From Vibrio splendidus (GTDB lineage: Bacteria; Pseudomonadota; Gammaproteobacteria; Enterobacterales; Vibrionaceae), in contig NZ_CP031056.1 of the NCBI RefSeq assembly GCF_003345295.1, positions 1,736,001 to 1,800,000 on the forward strand: DNA of 64,000 bases, in the 5' to 3' direction. The position numbers and the translations under genes are program-made. Position 1 is the first letter of the stretch; every line of letters begins with the position of its first letter. The notes under the pieces were generated by a model. It worked only from the letters and a program-made list of their open reading frames with translations, ran no database searches and had not been told where the DNA came from. Shown here piece after piece: positions 35,690 through 45,080 of this stretch.

Positions 35690-36823
35690 ATGATTAAGAA
35701 ATTGTCACTTGCTGTTTCAGCAGCCCTATTACTAAGTAACACTGCAATGGCTGCAGAAAACATCGTTATTGGCGTTGAAAAAAGCTATGTCCCTTACTTC
35801 ACCGAACTTGCAGAGCAGTTCAATAAAGGGAAAGACTTTAAGGTAGAAGTAGCAGCAACAAGCATGTTTGATTTACTGGCAGCGCTACCAACTCAAAAAG
35901 GTAATATTGCTGATATTTTCATGATCCCAAACGACCGAATCGGTGAGTTAGCGGATCAACATTTAATTGCTCCAACCAATTTTACCGTTAATGGTTATAC
36001 AGATGCCGCTACCAATGCATCAATCTACAATGGTCAAACTTATATGTTACCAATGTCTACAGATACAACGTTATTTCTATATAACAAAGACATGATAAAT
36101 GAAGCACCAAAAACACTTAAAGAAATTCCACCTTCTGAGTGGGCTGCAAAATTTACTGATTTTTACTTCACTGGCGGCTTATTTATGTCTAATGGCGGCT
36201 ATATCTTCAAAGACAATAATCCACAAGATATCGGCTTAAATACACCTGATGCAATCAAAGCAGGTTTAGCTGCCCAAGAGTTATATAAAAGTGGTGTGAG
36301 CCATTGGACCCTAATGCAAGATGATACCGTTGCTTATGACATCATGATGAAATACTTCATGGAAGGAAAAGTAAAAGCCATTATCAATGGTCCATGGGCA
36401 ATTGCTGATATCGAAAAAGCCGGCATTAATGTTGGTGCAGCACCTATCCCAAGTTGGGATGGCAGTCATCCATATAAAGCTCTAACAGGCACAAAAGGGA
36501 TGACCGTTAACGGCTACAGTGACAACAAAGAAGGCGCTCGTGCCTTTATTGAATTCCTAGCGACTCCTGAGAATGCAAACAAGTGGTATTCAGACACACG
36601 TGAAGTCTCACCTAGCCTGTCTGTTAATTACAAAGAAGACTCTCTACACAAAGCCATATTTGATGCGACAAACATCGGCCAACCTATGCCAAGCATCCCA
36701 GAGTTCATGAAAGTGTGGGGACCAATGAAAACGGGTCTTGCTCAAATCGCACAAGGTCAAGATGTCAAAGCGGTATTAGACGCCGCCGTTGATACGATTG
36801 AAGTTGATATTGAAGACATGTAA
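35690..36823 (+). CDS. Maltodextrin-type ABC transporter, periplasmic binding protein
   Basis: 377 residues with a Sec signal peptide (MAA cleavage near 22). The mature part is MalE-like: TQKGNIADIFMIPNDRIGELA, GQTYMLPMSTDTTLFLYNKDM, IINGPWAIADIEKAG and ALTGTKGMTVNGYS all correspond to maltose/maltodextrin-binding protein segments. It binds alpha-glucan oligosaccharides in the periplasm. AGGAGCAA precedes the ATG. First gene of a same-strand cluster with two permeases, an ATPase, a membrane protein and two alpha-glucan hydrolases. It differs in size and sequence from enteric MalE and looks closer to the Firmicutes-type arrangement. Confidence 0.85.
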   Translation: MIKKLSLAVSAALLLSNTAMAAENIVIGVEKSYVPYFTELAEQFNKGKDFKVEVAATSMFDLLAALPTQKGNIADIFMIPNDRIGELADQHLIAPTNFTVNGYTDAATNASIYNGQTYMLPMSTDTTLFLYNKDMINEAPKTLKEIPPSEWAAKFTDFYFTGGLFMSNGGYIFKDNNPQDIGLNTPDAIKAGLAAQELYKSGVSHWTLMQDDTVAYDIMMKYFMEGKVKAIINGPWAIADIEKAGINVGAAPIPSWDGSHPYKALTGTKGMTVNGYSDNKEGARAFIEFLATPENANKWYSDTREVSPSLSVNYKEDSLHKAIFDATNIGQPMPSIPEFMKVWGPMKTGLAQIAQGQDVKAVLDAAVDTIEVDIEDM

Positions 36824-36853
36824 TCCGCTAGCTTAGTTTGCAGATCACTTAGT

Positions 36854-36913
36854 TTTCAAATCAACTAGGTTTCAAATCAACTACACGATGTCGAGTACAT
36901 CCGGCATCGTGTA
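36854..36913 (+). promoter_or_regulatory. Direct repeat and hairpin after the binding-protein gene
   Basis: Two tandem copies of tttcaaatcaacta are followed by a stem TACACGATGTCG (36882-36893) / CGGCATCGTGTA (36902-36913) with one G-U pair and an 8-nt loop, without a T tract. It probably stabilises the upstream message or attenuates the downstream one. Confidence 0.6.
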
Positions 36914-36966
36914 ATACAAAGGCATGACATATCTACACAACACTAATAAATAAGTAGGTTATTTAC

Positions 36967-38265
36967 ATGAGTCAACAGTTTGTATTCTGGTTCTCTATGC
37001 TGATTCCAGGTAGTGGACACCTTGCACTACGTCGAATGCGAGAGGCTTTATTTGGGTTCTCGATATTGGCTTTGGAGATATTGGTTTTTATACAATTCAC
37101 TCTTCCTAACTTCCGTCTTTTAGCTGTCGAACAACCTAATGGAAAAATCACTATTGGCGCAGAACGCTTTGTGGATGATTCTTTTCTTATCATGGTGGGT
37201 TCAACCGTTGGCGCAATGATGATTTTAGTCTTTTTCGCATTGCATTACGCTTTTGCTCGCGATGCAAAAGACGTAAAACGACAAATAGATGAGTCTGGTT
37301 TTGCGATTACCTTTACTGAAAAAGTACATGGATTATCACACGAAATTGTACCTAATCTAATTACAGCACCTAAGTTCATATTACTGTTTGTTTTTGCTTT
37401 ATTACCAGCGATTGTTTCTATCGTTGTTGCCTTTACTAACTTCAAACGCCCTGTTTTACCACCAGCATTTCTTATTGAATGGAAAGGCTTTACCAACTTT
37501 GAGCGTTTGTTTACGAACGAACGAACAGCTGCCGCATTCCAAGAAACCTTATCTTGGACTCTAACATGGACTTTCTGCGCCTCTGCACTCACCATCGTTC
37601 TAGGTACCGTTCTTGCGGTTGTTGCAAACAATAAACATATCAGAGGGAAGAAGTTCTTCCGTACTGTCTACATTCTACCTTGGGCAGTTCCTGCTTTCTT
37701 AACCATTCTTGTTTTCCAACTTTTCTTCTCAAAGATTGGCGGCATGAACACCATGGTTATCCCATTTTTCACCGGTAACGAATATGATGTAAGCACAGCA
37801 ATTGGCTTCTTCCTAAACGCAGATTACGCCAAAATCACCATCATATTAATTCAAGCATGGTTAGGTTTCCCTTACGTATTTATCTTGGTGACAGGCGTAT
37901 TACAAACTATCCCTGATGACTTGTATGAAGCCAGTGCGATTGATGGCGGTAACGCATGGACCAACTTCTTCGACATCACTCTCCCCTTGATATTAATAAG
38001 TGTTGCTCCGGTATTCATTACTCAATTTACCTTCAATTTTAATAACGTCACCATCGTTTACATGTTAGGTGAAGCAACAGTTCAAACGGTGGGCTCAATC
38101 TACAAACCACTCGATACGATTTCATCTCTTGGTTTCCGCTTAATGATGGATGCTAAATACAACGAAGCGGCGGTATATACCTTAATCACCAGTACTGTTG
38201 TTGGTGCCGTGGTCTTGTATTCATGGTTGAAAGCAGGTGCCTTTAAAAATGAGGAAGTGATGTAA
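36967..38265 (+). CDS. Maltodextrin-type ABC transporter permease (MalF-like)
   Basis: 432 residues. An amino-terminal part (about 1-110) has two or three membrane helices and a small periplasmic loop, opening with SMLIPGSGHLALRR, which recalls small integral-membrane domains fused to MalF-type permeases in Gram-positive bacteria. The rest is a six-helix MalF permease with the EAA loop DLYEASAIDGGNAWTNFFDI. It forms the inner-membrane channel with the MalG-like subunit. Its stop overlaps the next ATG by four bases, showing translational coupling. Confidence 0.87.
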   Translation: MSQQFVFWFSMLIPGSGHLALRRMREALFGFSILALEILVFIQFTLPNFRLLAVEQPNGKITIGAERFVDDSFLIMVGSTVGAMMILVFFALHYAFARDAKDVKRQIDESGFAITFTEKVHGLSHEIVPNLITAPKFILLFVFALLPAIVSIVVAFTNFKRPVLPPAFLIEWKGFTNFERLFTNERTAAAFQETLSWTLTWTFCASALTIVLGTVLAVVANNKHIRGKKFFRTVYILPWAVPAFLTILVFQLFFSKIGGMNTMVIPFFTGNEYDVSTAIGFFLNADYAKITIILIQAWLGFPYVFILVTGVLQTIPDDLYEASAIDGGNAWTNFFDITLPLILISVAPVFITQFTFNFNNVTIVYMLGEATVQTVGSIYKPLDTISSLGFRLMMDAKYNEAAVYTLITSTVVGAVVLYSWLKAGAFKNEEVM

Positions 38266-39179
38266 TGGACAAAGCAATCCCTTTAGCACGCCAAATCAAA
38301 GCGAAGCGTTTTAATCGTCATGTCATCACTAAGAACATGGGTGTGGCTTTTTGTTATGCGTTTTTGATCTCGATGGCAGTGATCATTCTATACCCGATAT
38401 TAGTGACATTAATGAGTGCGTTTAACGTCAGTAACTCACTGTACTCTACGTCATTCTTCCCTGAAAATTTCAGTTTAACCAAAAACTTTGTTCGACTTTT
38501 TAATGATACGCCTTATTTAAGCTGGTACCGAAATACGTTCTTAGTATCGATAATCACCATGATCCTCTCTACATTCATCGTGACAATTTCGGGGTTTGTT
38601 TACTCTCGTTATCGTTACCAATCTCGTAAGAGTGCATTAATGTCATTGCTGATCATTCAAATCATCCCATCAGGCAGTGGCTTAATTGCTCTGTATGCGA
38701 TTGCAAACTCTATCGGCATTTACAGCTCTGCCAACGCCACACTTTATACGTATATCTTTATGATCCTCATCTACACGACAGGTGGCATCACAATGAATAC
38801 GATTCTAATGAAAGGCTATTACGATTCGATTCCTCGTGCATTAGATGAATCAGCAAAAATTGATGGTGCAACTCAAATGCAGATCTTCAAAGAAATACTG
38901 CTGCCTTTAGTTAAACCGATGATCATGGTTATCGCTATATTCTGTTTCTTAGGTCCAATTGGCGACATCATCATGCCTAAGTTCCTGATTGCAAGTATGG
39001 ATTCAGAAGCGAAAACACTGGCGGTTGGCCTTATGGGTCTTATCAATAATATTAAAGAATCAAGCTACAACGTATTCGCAGCAGGCGCGGTCTTAGCAGC
39101 AATTCCGCCTGTTATCGTTTTCTATAAATTTCAAGATTATATCGTGGGCGGCTTAACGTCTGGTGGAGTAAAAGGCTAA
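38265..39179 (+). CDS. Maltodextrin-type ABC transporter permease (MalG-like)
   Basis: 304 residues, six transmembrane helices. The EAA loop is ALDESAKIDGATQMQIFKEI followed by LLPLVKP, and the carboxyl end GGLTSGGVKG is the classical MalG terminus, which contacts the ATPase dimer. It overlaps the MalF-like gene by four bases and its own stop touches the next ATG, so the subunits are made together. The substrate is inferred from the cluster's glycosidases. Confidence 0.92.
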   Translation: MDKAIPLARQIKAKRFNRHVITKNMGVAFCYAFLISMAVIILYPILVTLMSAFNVSNSLYSTSFFPENFSLTKNFVRLFNDTPYLSWYRNTFLVSIITMILSTFIVTISGFVYSRYRYQSRKSALMSLLIIQIIPSGSGLIALYAIANSIGIYSSANATLYTYIFMILIYTTGGITMNTILMKGYYDSIPRALDESAKIDGATQMQIFKEILLPLVKPMIMVIAIFCFLGPIGDIIMPKFLIASMDSEAKTLAVGLMGLINNIKESSYNVFAAGAVLAAIPPVIVFYKFQDYIVGGLTSGGVKG

Positions 39180-40315
39180 TGAGTAAAATTTCATTAAGAA
39201 ACATCAATAAAAAATACCCCAATTCCGATACCTGCTCGGTACGTGATTTCAATCTCGATATTGAAGAAGGGGAATTCATTGTTCTTGTAGGCCCATCGGG
39301 TTGTGGTAAATCCACCACGCTACGCATGATTGCAGGCTTAGAAGACATTACTGATGGCGAATTTATCATCAATGGTGAAGTAGTAAACGATGTTAGCTCA
39401 AAAGATCGTGATATTGCGATGGTATTCCAAAGCTATGCACTTTACCCACACATGTCAGTACGTGACAACATTGGTTACGGCTTAAAATTACGCAATTACC
39501 CATGTGATGACATCAAAAACTCGGTTGATAGTATTTCTGACGATTTATTTCTAAAAGAGTACCTAGAGCGTAAGCCAAAAGAGTTGTCAGGTGGACAGCG
39601 TCAACGTGTGGCTTTAGGCCGTGCCATGGTCCGTACGCCTAAATTGTACCTAATGGATGAGCCGTTAAGTAACTTAGATGCGAAATTACGTACCACAACA
39701 CGTACTGAAATCTCTCGCATGCACAGAGCTAAGGGCGCAATCACAATTTACGTAACCCATGACCAAGTTGAAGCAATGACCATGGCTGATCGCATCGTAT
39801 TAATGTCGATGGGTGAAGTTCAGCAAATTGGTTCACCAAAAGAGTTATTTACTAACCCTAAAAACTGTTTTGTAGCGACTTTCATGGGTATGCCATCAAT
39901 GAACCTTATTGAAGGAATGTACGAAGGGGGCCAGTTCATGTGTCACTCTTTCACTATTACCTTGAATGAAAGTGACCAGCAGATCCTAAACGATGCAGGC
40001 TACAACGGAAAACCCGTCACATTGGGCGCACGCTCTAGTGCCATTCGTTCTGGCAAAAAATACCGCGATGCGTTCCCTGATTGTTGTTTTGAAGTTACCG
40101 CACTTAACAGCGAATACTTAGGCGATGCGATTAACGTGTTCTTTAATGCCGCACCAATGAACATGTTTGTAGGCACATTGGGTACCGGCGAACCAGACGT
40201 TGATATCGACGAAAAAATCACCTTGGTTATCGACAATACCAAGCTGCATTTCTTTGATACTGAGACGGAAGAGTCCATCAAGTACTCAATCAAATCTGCT
40301 GAATTTAAGAAATAG
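39179..40315 (+). CDS. Maltodextrin-type ABC transporter ATPase (MalK/MsmX-like)
   Basis: 378 residues. Walker A GPSGCGKST at 38-46, Q-loop MVFQSYALYPHMSV, signature LSGGQRQRVALGRAM, Walker B LYLMDEPLSNLDA and switch YVTHDQVEAMTM are all present, followed by a carboxyl OB-type regulatory domain of about 140 residues that is less conserved than in enteric MalK. It hydrolyses ATP at the cytosolic face of the two permeases. It starts at the last base of the malG-like stop codon. Confidence 0.93.
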   Translation: MSKISLRNINKKYPNSDTCSVRDFNLDIEEGEFIVLVGPSGCGKSTTLRMIAGLEDITDGEFIINGEVVNDVSSKDRDIAMVFQSYALYPHMSVRDNIGYGLKLRNYPCDDIKNSVDSISDDLFLKEYLERKPKELSGGQRQRVALGRAMVRTPKLYLMDEPLSNLDAKLRTTTRTEISRMHRAKGAITIYVTHDQVEAMTMADRIVLMSMGEVQQIGSPKELFTNPKNCFVATFMGMPSMNLIEGMYEGGQFMCHSFTITLNESDQQILNDAGYNGKPVTLGARSSAIRSGKKYRDAFPDCCFEVTALNSEYLGDAINVFFNAAPMNMFVGTLGTGEPDVDIDEKITLVIDNTKLHFFDTETEESIKYSIKSAEFKK

Positions 40316-40406
40316 AACACAACCACCATTATTGCCTTCATCTCATTGAGGGTAATAAACCATGCCTTATAGAGCATATTTACACCGTAAAGAAAGGAGT
40401 GACATT

Positions 40407-41030
40407 TTGAATTTTCGCGGCCAACTTCAACGCATTCACGACTATATGCTTCATATTGCAGTCGCTGTCGTTATTTTCATTACCGGCTTTATCATTGCTT
40501 ACAGCAGCCTGCCTAAGCCATCATTTGACTACTCAACCTTTATTGAGCAGCAGCAAATTTTTAAACAATGTGTGAATAATGATGAGCTATTTGCTTCTGC
40601 ACAACAGTTTGAAAATGACTATTTAACGCTGCCATTAGAAATCATAAATACGCAATACAAAGCACTGCGTGATCAGATCCCAAGTGATTGCGGATCGTTT
40701 CATGTAGAAAGCAGTTACGAACAACTGCAAGAAATGGCATTACCTGTATTAGCAGAAGCCCAGCGCTTTTATGGCACTCAAAACGTCAAAGCCGTGAATG
40801 CCGTGTATACCACGCCTTCTCAATACAACGCACTGCTTACACAGCCTCAGCCTTATCTGTTTTTCATTTCTGATAATGAGCAAGAACGCATTGCGGCATT
40901 CAAAGTAACACCGACTAAAGATGACGTCCAAATTACGTCGCTGTGGGGATACGAAGAGAGCCAAGATCTCGCGTATACCCAAGGTGAAGTGCAAAAACTA
41001 TTACTCATTTATAACGAAATTAAAAGCTAA
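40407..41030 (+). CDS. Uncharacterised single-pass membrane protein in the maltodextrin operon
   Basis: 207 residues from a TTG at 40407 with an excellent AAGGAG site eight bases upstream; an ATG 15 codons earlier has none. It has a short cytosolic start (NFRGQLQRIHDYM), one transmembrane helix (about residues 13-32), then a roughly 170-residue periplasmic domain with two Cys (FKQCVNNDE and SDCGSFHVE) that could form a disulfide. I recognise no family. It stands between the ATPase and the glycosidase genes in the same direction, so it is probably an accessory to uptake or signalling of alpha-glucans. Confidence 0.7.
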   Translation: MNFRGQLQRIHDYMLHIAVAVVIFITGFIIAYSSLPKPSFDYSTFIEQQQIFKQCVNNDELFASAQQFENDYLTLPLEIINTQYKALRDQIPSDCGSFHVESSYEQLQEMALPVLAEAQRFYGTQNVKAVNAVYTTPSQYNALLTQPQPYLFFISDNEQERIAAFKVTPTKDDVQITSLWGYEESQDLAYTQGEVQKLLLIYNEIKS

Positions 41031-41115
41031 CTATAAACTCCCTCGTTTATTTAATACCTACAGCGTGAATAAAATAAACACGAGATAACATTTGATATTT
41101 AATTGTAAGGTTCAC

Positions 41116-43089
41116 ATGAAAATCTCTCTTTCTAAAGCAAATTTTCGCGATATGGATCGCCTTGAAGAATCGAACTACCTGCTAACGAATGGATTAGGTG
41201 GTTATTCTTCTCTTACCCTTGCAGGCTCTTGCAGTCGAAGTGATCACGCGTTGTTTATGGCAAGTCTTGTTGCACCAAACAATCGCTTTAATTTTGTTCG
41301 TCACTTAGATGACCGTATTACCTTACCAAGCGGAGACTCCCATCCACTTTCTTCACAAGCGAATGTAAATCCTTATGACACTGTAGATTCAACCCTACTG
41401 TTTGATAATTTTACTCAAACTCATCTTCCAGAGTTTACGTATCGTATCCGTGGTATTGAGATCACCAAAACGATTGTAATGGCTCAAGGTGTAAATCGCC
41501 TTGCTGTAAAATATCAAATATTCAATCCGTTAAAACAAGCATTCACATTAAATGTAACGCCAAAATACCACTTCTGTGCAAAAGGACAGAACCTATCAAA
41601 ACAGCAAGAATTTGCACACCAAGATGGGAAAATCACCAGTAACGGTCAAGCACTTACTTATCGTCACAATGGTGCTGATTCAGCATTGGATGCCCCTCGC
41701 TATGAGTCGGGTCTGTACTTTTCTTATGATGCTCGCGATGGCCGTCCTGCAACAGATGCTCAAATAGCGCTTCATACCATTGCTTTTGTTGGGACTGAAA
41801 CGCACGAACAATTCTCGATAGTGTTTGAAGCTGAAGAAGATCGCGCAGTTTCTCTAGAAACACAGACTGCCGATAAAATGATTAACGCAGAAATTAAGCG
41901 CCAACAGGAGTACATCAAGCGCGCTAATCTAAAGAGCCTATTTGGAAAGCAATTGGTTCGTGCCAGTGAGCAGTTTGTCGTTGACCGTGACTCAACAGAA
42001 TCCAAATCAATCATTGCAGGCTACCCATTCTTTGCCGATTGGGGTCGCGACACCATGATTGCATTATGGGGCTGCAATTTATCAACCAATCAATTTGAAG
42101 ACGCAAGACAGATCTTCCGTACATTTATCCGTTACGAACGTCGTGGTGTACTGCCTAACCTTTTCCCTGAAGCTGGGGTTGAGCCAATGTATAACACCAT
42201 TGATGCATCGCTACTCTTCATTGTTAGCTTATATGAATATTACCAAGCAAGCGGTGATCTAGAGTTTATTCGTGATGAAGCGTATCAATGCATGACTAAC
42301 ATTTATCAGCATTACCGTAACGGTACTGACTTTGAGATTAAGATGCTTGATAACGGCTTGATCAGCGGCGGCAGCGGTTTTGATCAGCTTACTTGGATGG
42401 ACATTCGTTACGGAGATATCGTACCGACACCAAGACATGGTTGCGCTGTAGAAATCAATGCACTTTGGTTTAATGCGTTGTCTATTCTTGATTTCTTTAA
42501 TCAAAAACTGAACAAACCAATGCCAGAATTACCTGCACTGGTAGAGCAAGTAAAAACCACCTTTAACGATGAGTTTTACAACAAAACTGGTTATTTAAAT
42601 GATTGGATTAAAGAAGGTGAAGTAAACCAACAAATTCGCCCAAATCAAGCTTATGCCGTTGGCCTTCCTTTCCCAATATTAAGTCAAGAAAGAGCACGTT
42701 CGGTCATTCTTACCATTTATAAAGAGCTATATTCACCCTTGGGTTTACGCTCGCTTGCAATGAGTGATCCTGAATTTAAAGCCGTGTGTACAGGCTCGCA
42801 TTTTGACCGAGACATGGCCTATCACCAAGGCACAGTTTGGGGCTTTATGATTGGTCAATTCTTAATGGGGATCTTACGCCAATTCCCACAAGATAAAGAT
42901 TTATTTCGTATTGTGGAGCAGTTTATTGAGCATAACCAAGATGGCCTATACGAAGGCTGTATTGGTCAATTGGCTGAAATCTATGATGGTTACGCACCAA
43001 GTCAATCTCGTGGTTGTTTCGCCCAAGCGTGGAGCGTGAGTGAGGTATTACGCGTCGTGAAATATTACGAACAAATACACCAAAAATAG
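41116..43089 (+). CDS. Glycogen-debranching-type amylo-alpha-1,6-glucosidase
   Basis: 657 residues from the ATG at 41116 (TAAGG upstream). No signal peptide, so it is cytosolic. The amino-terminal beta-sandwich domain opens with LEESNYLLTNGLGGYSSLTLAG; the carboxyl part is an (alpha/alpha)6 barrel of the GDE type: YPFFADWGRDTMIALWG, RRGVLPNLFPE, TWMDIRYGDIVPTPRHGCAVEI and YHQGTVWGFMIGQF. These carry the acidic and aromatic residues used for alpha-1,6 cleavage. It would remove branches from imported maltodextrins so the GH13 partner can degrade them. Confidence 0.85.
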   Translation: MKISLSKANFRDMDRLEESNYLLTNGLGGYSSLTLAGSCSRSDHALFMASLVAPNNRFNFVRHLDDRITLPSGDSHPLSSQANVNPYDTVDSTLLFDNFTQTHLPEFTYRIRGIEITKTIVMAQGVNRLAVKYQIFNPLKQAFTLNVTPKYHFCAKGQNLSKQQEFAHQDGKITSNGQALTYRHNGADSALDAPRYESGLYFSYDARDGRPATDAQIALHTIAFVGTETHEQFSIVFEAEEDRAVSLETQTADKMINAEIKRQQEYIKRANLKSLFGKQLVRASEQFVVDRDSTESKSIIAGYPFFADWGRDTMIALWGCNLSTNQFEDARQIFRTFIRYERRGVLPNLFPEAGVEPMYNTIDASLLFIVSLYEYYQASGDLEFIRDEAYQCMTNIYQHYRNGTDFEIKMLDNGLISGGSGFDQLTWMDIRYGDIVPTPRHGCAVEINALWFNALSILDFFNQKLNKPMPELPALVEQVKTTFNDEFYNKTGYLNDWIKEGEVNQQIRPNQAYAVGLPFPILSQERARSVILTIYKELYSPLGLRSLAMSDPEFKAVCTGSHFDRDMAYHQGTVWGFMIGQFLMGILRQFPQDKDLFRIVEQFIEHNQDGLYEGCIGQLAEIYDGYAPSQSRGCFAQAWSVSEVLRVVKYYEQIHQK

Positions 43090-43178
43090 AATTGCATATT
43101 TAAACAATTATACTAACCTGGGTGGCTATTACGTCAGATAGTTATTCTGGTTGGTACTTTCATTAAACGGTATTAATC

Positions 43179-45017
43179 ATGATTACAAAAGCAGCGATCT
43201 ATCATAGATCTCACTCAAGTTATTCTTATACTTATGATAAAGAAACACTTCATTTGCGTATTCGCACAGCAAAAGGCGAAGTCAATAACGCTACGTTAAG
43301 AATTGGTGATCCATACGATTGGACGTCAGGTGGCGGTGGCGGCAACCTAAATGCAGAAGATGCAATGGGTTGGAGTGGCGGCGAAAACTTTGTGATGGAA
43401 AAAGAGTGTGAAACAGAACTGTTTGATTACTGGTTCTGCGAAGCACAACCACGATTTTTCCGTGCTCGTTATGCTTTTATTCTTGAAGGTGAAGAGAGCG
43501 AAAAACTGCTCGTTACTGAAAAACAAATTTTTACCATCACCGATGATGCAGATCCTGTATTAAGCCAATTACTCAACTTTTACTGCTTCCCATACATGAA
43601 CCCCATCGATGTATTTAGCCCACCACATTGGGTAAAAGAGACAGTTTGGTATCAAATATTCCCTGAGCGCTTTGCCAATGGTGATCCCTCAATCTCACCT
43701 AAAAATGTACTATCTTGGGGTTCTGAAGACCCGAAAACTAAAAGCTTCTTTGGTGGTGATTTACAAGGTGTCATTGACCATCTTGACTACCTACAAGATC
43801 TCGGTATTACAGGCTTATATTTCACACCAATTACTCAAGGTAAAACGAATCACAAATACGACACCGTTGATTATCTAAAAGTTGACCCTGCTTTTGGTGA
43901 TGACGACACAGTAAGAACCCTAATAGCAGAAGCCCACAAGCGTGGCATGAAAGTCATGTTAGATGCCGTATTCAATCATATTGGTGCCGATTCTCTTCAA
44001 TGGCAAGATGTCATCAAAAACGGTAAAGACTCTAAATACATTGATTGGTTCTATGTTGAGAAGTTCCCACTTTTAGACGAGTCTAAAAAGGATCAGCACA
44101 GTAAAGAGTATCTCAACTATCGCACCTTTGCCTTTGCGCAGAACATGCCAAAGTTAAATACCGAAAATCCAGAAGTGATGGCGTATTTACTTGAAGTTGG
44201 TCGCTATTGGGTACGTAATTTCAATATCGATGCGTGGCGTTTAGATGTCGCAAACGAAGTTGATCAACGCTTTTGGCGACGCTTCCGTGATGAATTAAAA
44301 GCGATTAAACCTGAGATCTACATCTTAGGTGAAGCGTGGCATGATTCAATGAATTGGCTTGCTGGTGATCAATTTGATGCCGTAATGAATTACCCATTAT
44401 CCGATGCCATGATAGGATTTTTTGCTCATGGTAACCTCAATGCGAATCAGTTTAAATATGCGGTAAATGATGTCAACACAAGCTACCCGATTGCGGTTAA
44501 TGAAGTGGCATTTTCCTTGTTAGATAGCCATGATACGGCTCGTATTCTTCATCGTTGTGATGGCAATAAAGAGAAAGTGAAACTGGCCTACTTATTCCAA
44601 TTTACTCACAGTGGTACACCGTGTATTTATTATGGTAGTGAAATTGGCTTAGATGGCGGAGCCGATCCATTAAATCGTAAATGCATGATTTGGGATGAGG
44701 GCAAACATGATATGGACATGAGACGACATATTATGCAGATCATCAAATTACGCAAACAGCACCCAGCTCTGCGTGCTCATCACATTAATTGGTTAATGAG
44801 CGACAATGAAAAGCAATGTCTTATCTACCAAAAAACCTTAAAAGACGAGTGCATTACTATTGTTATAAATAACAGTGTAAACACGATTAATATTACTCTT
44901 CCTGATTCATTGTCAAATCATTATGTCACTGATATTTATAACGATACTGCTTGCAAATTAAAAGAGACCTTAACATTGGAACCCTTTAGCTTCTCCATGT
45001 ATCAAAATAAGAAGTAA
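43179..45017 (+). CDS. GH13 alpha-glucan hydrolase (cyclomaltodextrinase/neopullulanase type)
   Basis: 612 residues, no signal peptide. An amino-terminal CBM34-like domain (about 1-135) precedes the TIM barrel, as in the GH13_20 group. Conserved regions: DAVFNH near 268, WRLDVANEV with the nucleophile Asp at 356, GEAWH with the acid/base Glu at 385, and LLDSHDTARI with the transition-state Asp at 452. VWYQIFPERFANGD is the family's opening signature. It hydrolyses cyclodextrins, pullulan or linear maltodextrins in the cytosol. It is 89 bp after the debranching gene and precedes the LysR gene. Confidence 0.92.
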   Translation: MITKAAIYHRSHSSYSYTYDKETLHLRIRTAKGEVNNATLRIGDPYDWTSGGGGGNLNAEDAMGWSGGENFVMEKECETELFDYWFCEAQPRFFRARYAFILEGEESEKLLVTEKQIFTITDDADPVLSQLLNFYCFPYMNPIDVFSPPHWVKETVWYQIFPERFANGDPSISPKNVLSWGSEDPKTKSFFGGDLQGVIDHLDYLQDLGITGLYFTPITQGKTNHKYDTVDYLKVDPAFGDDDTVRTLIAEAHKRGMKVMLDAVFNHIGADSLQWQDVIKNGKDSKYIDWFYVEKFPLLDESKKDQHSKEYLNYRTFAFAQNMPKLNTENPEVMAYLLEVGRYWVRNFNIDAWRLDVANEVDQRFWRRFRDELKAIKPEIYILGEAWHDSMNWLAGDQFDAVMNYPLSDAMIGFFAHGNLNANQFKYAVNDVNTSYPIAVNEVAFSLLDSHDTARILHRCDGNKEKVKLAYLFQFTHSGTPCIYYGSEIGLDGGADPLNRKCMIWDEGKHDMDMRRHIMQIIKLRKQHPALRAHHINWLMSDNEKQCLIYQKTLKDECITIVINNSVNTINITLPDSLSNHYVTDIYNDTACKLKETLTLEPFSFSMYQNKK

Positions 45018-45047
45018 TCGCTAGATATCATGTAATAAGCCACATAA

Positions 45048-45080
45048 AATAGCTCTTTATTATTCAAGTAAAGAGCTATT
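45048..45080 (+). promoter_or_regulatory. 12-bp inverted repeat burying the LysR gene's ribosome-binding site
   Basis: Arms AATAGCTCTTTA (45048-45059) and TAAAGAGCTATT (45069-45080) with a 9-nt loop. The right arm contains the only SD-like sequence (AAAGAG) and ends at the base before the ATG. It could lower translation of the regulator, and may also slow transcription leaving the GH13 gene. Confidence 0.65.
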
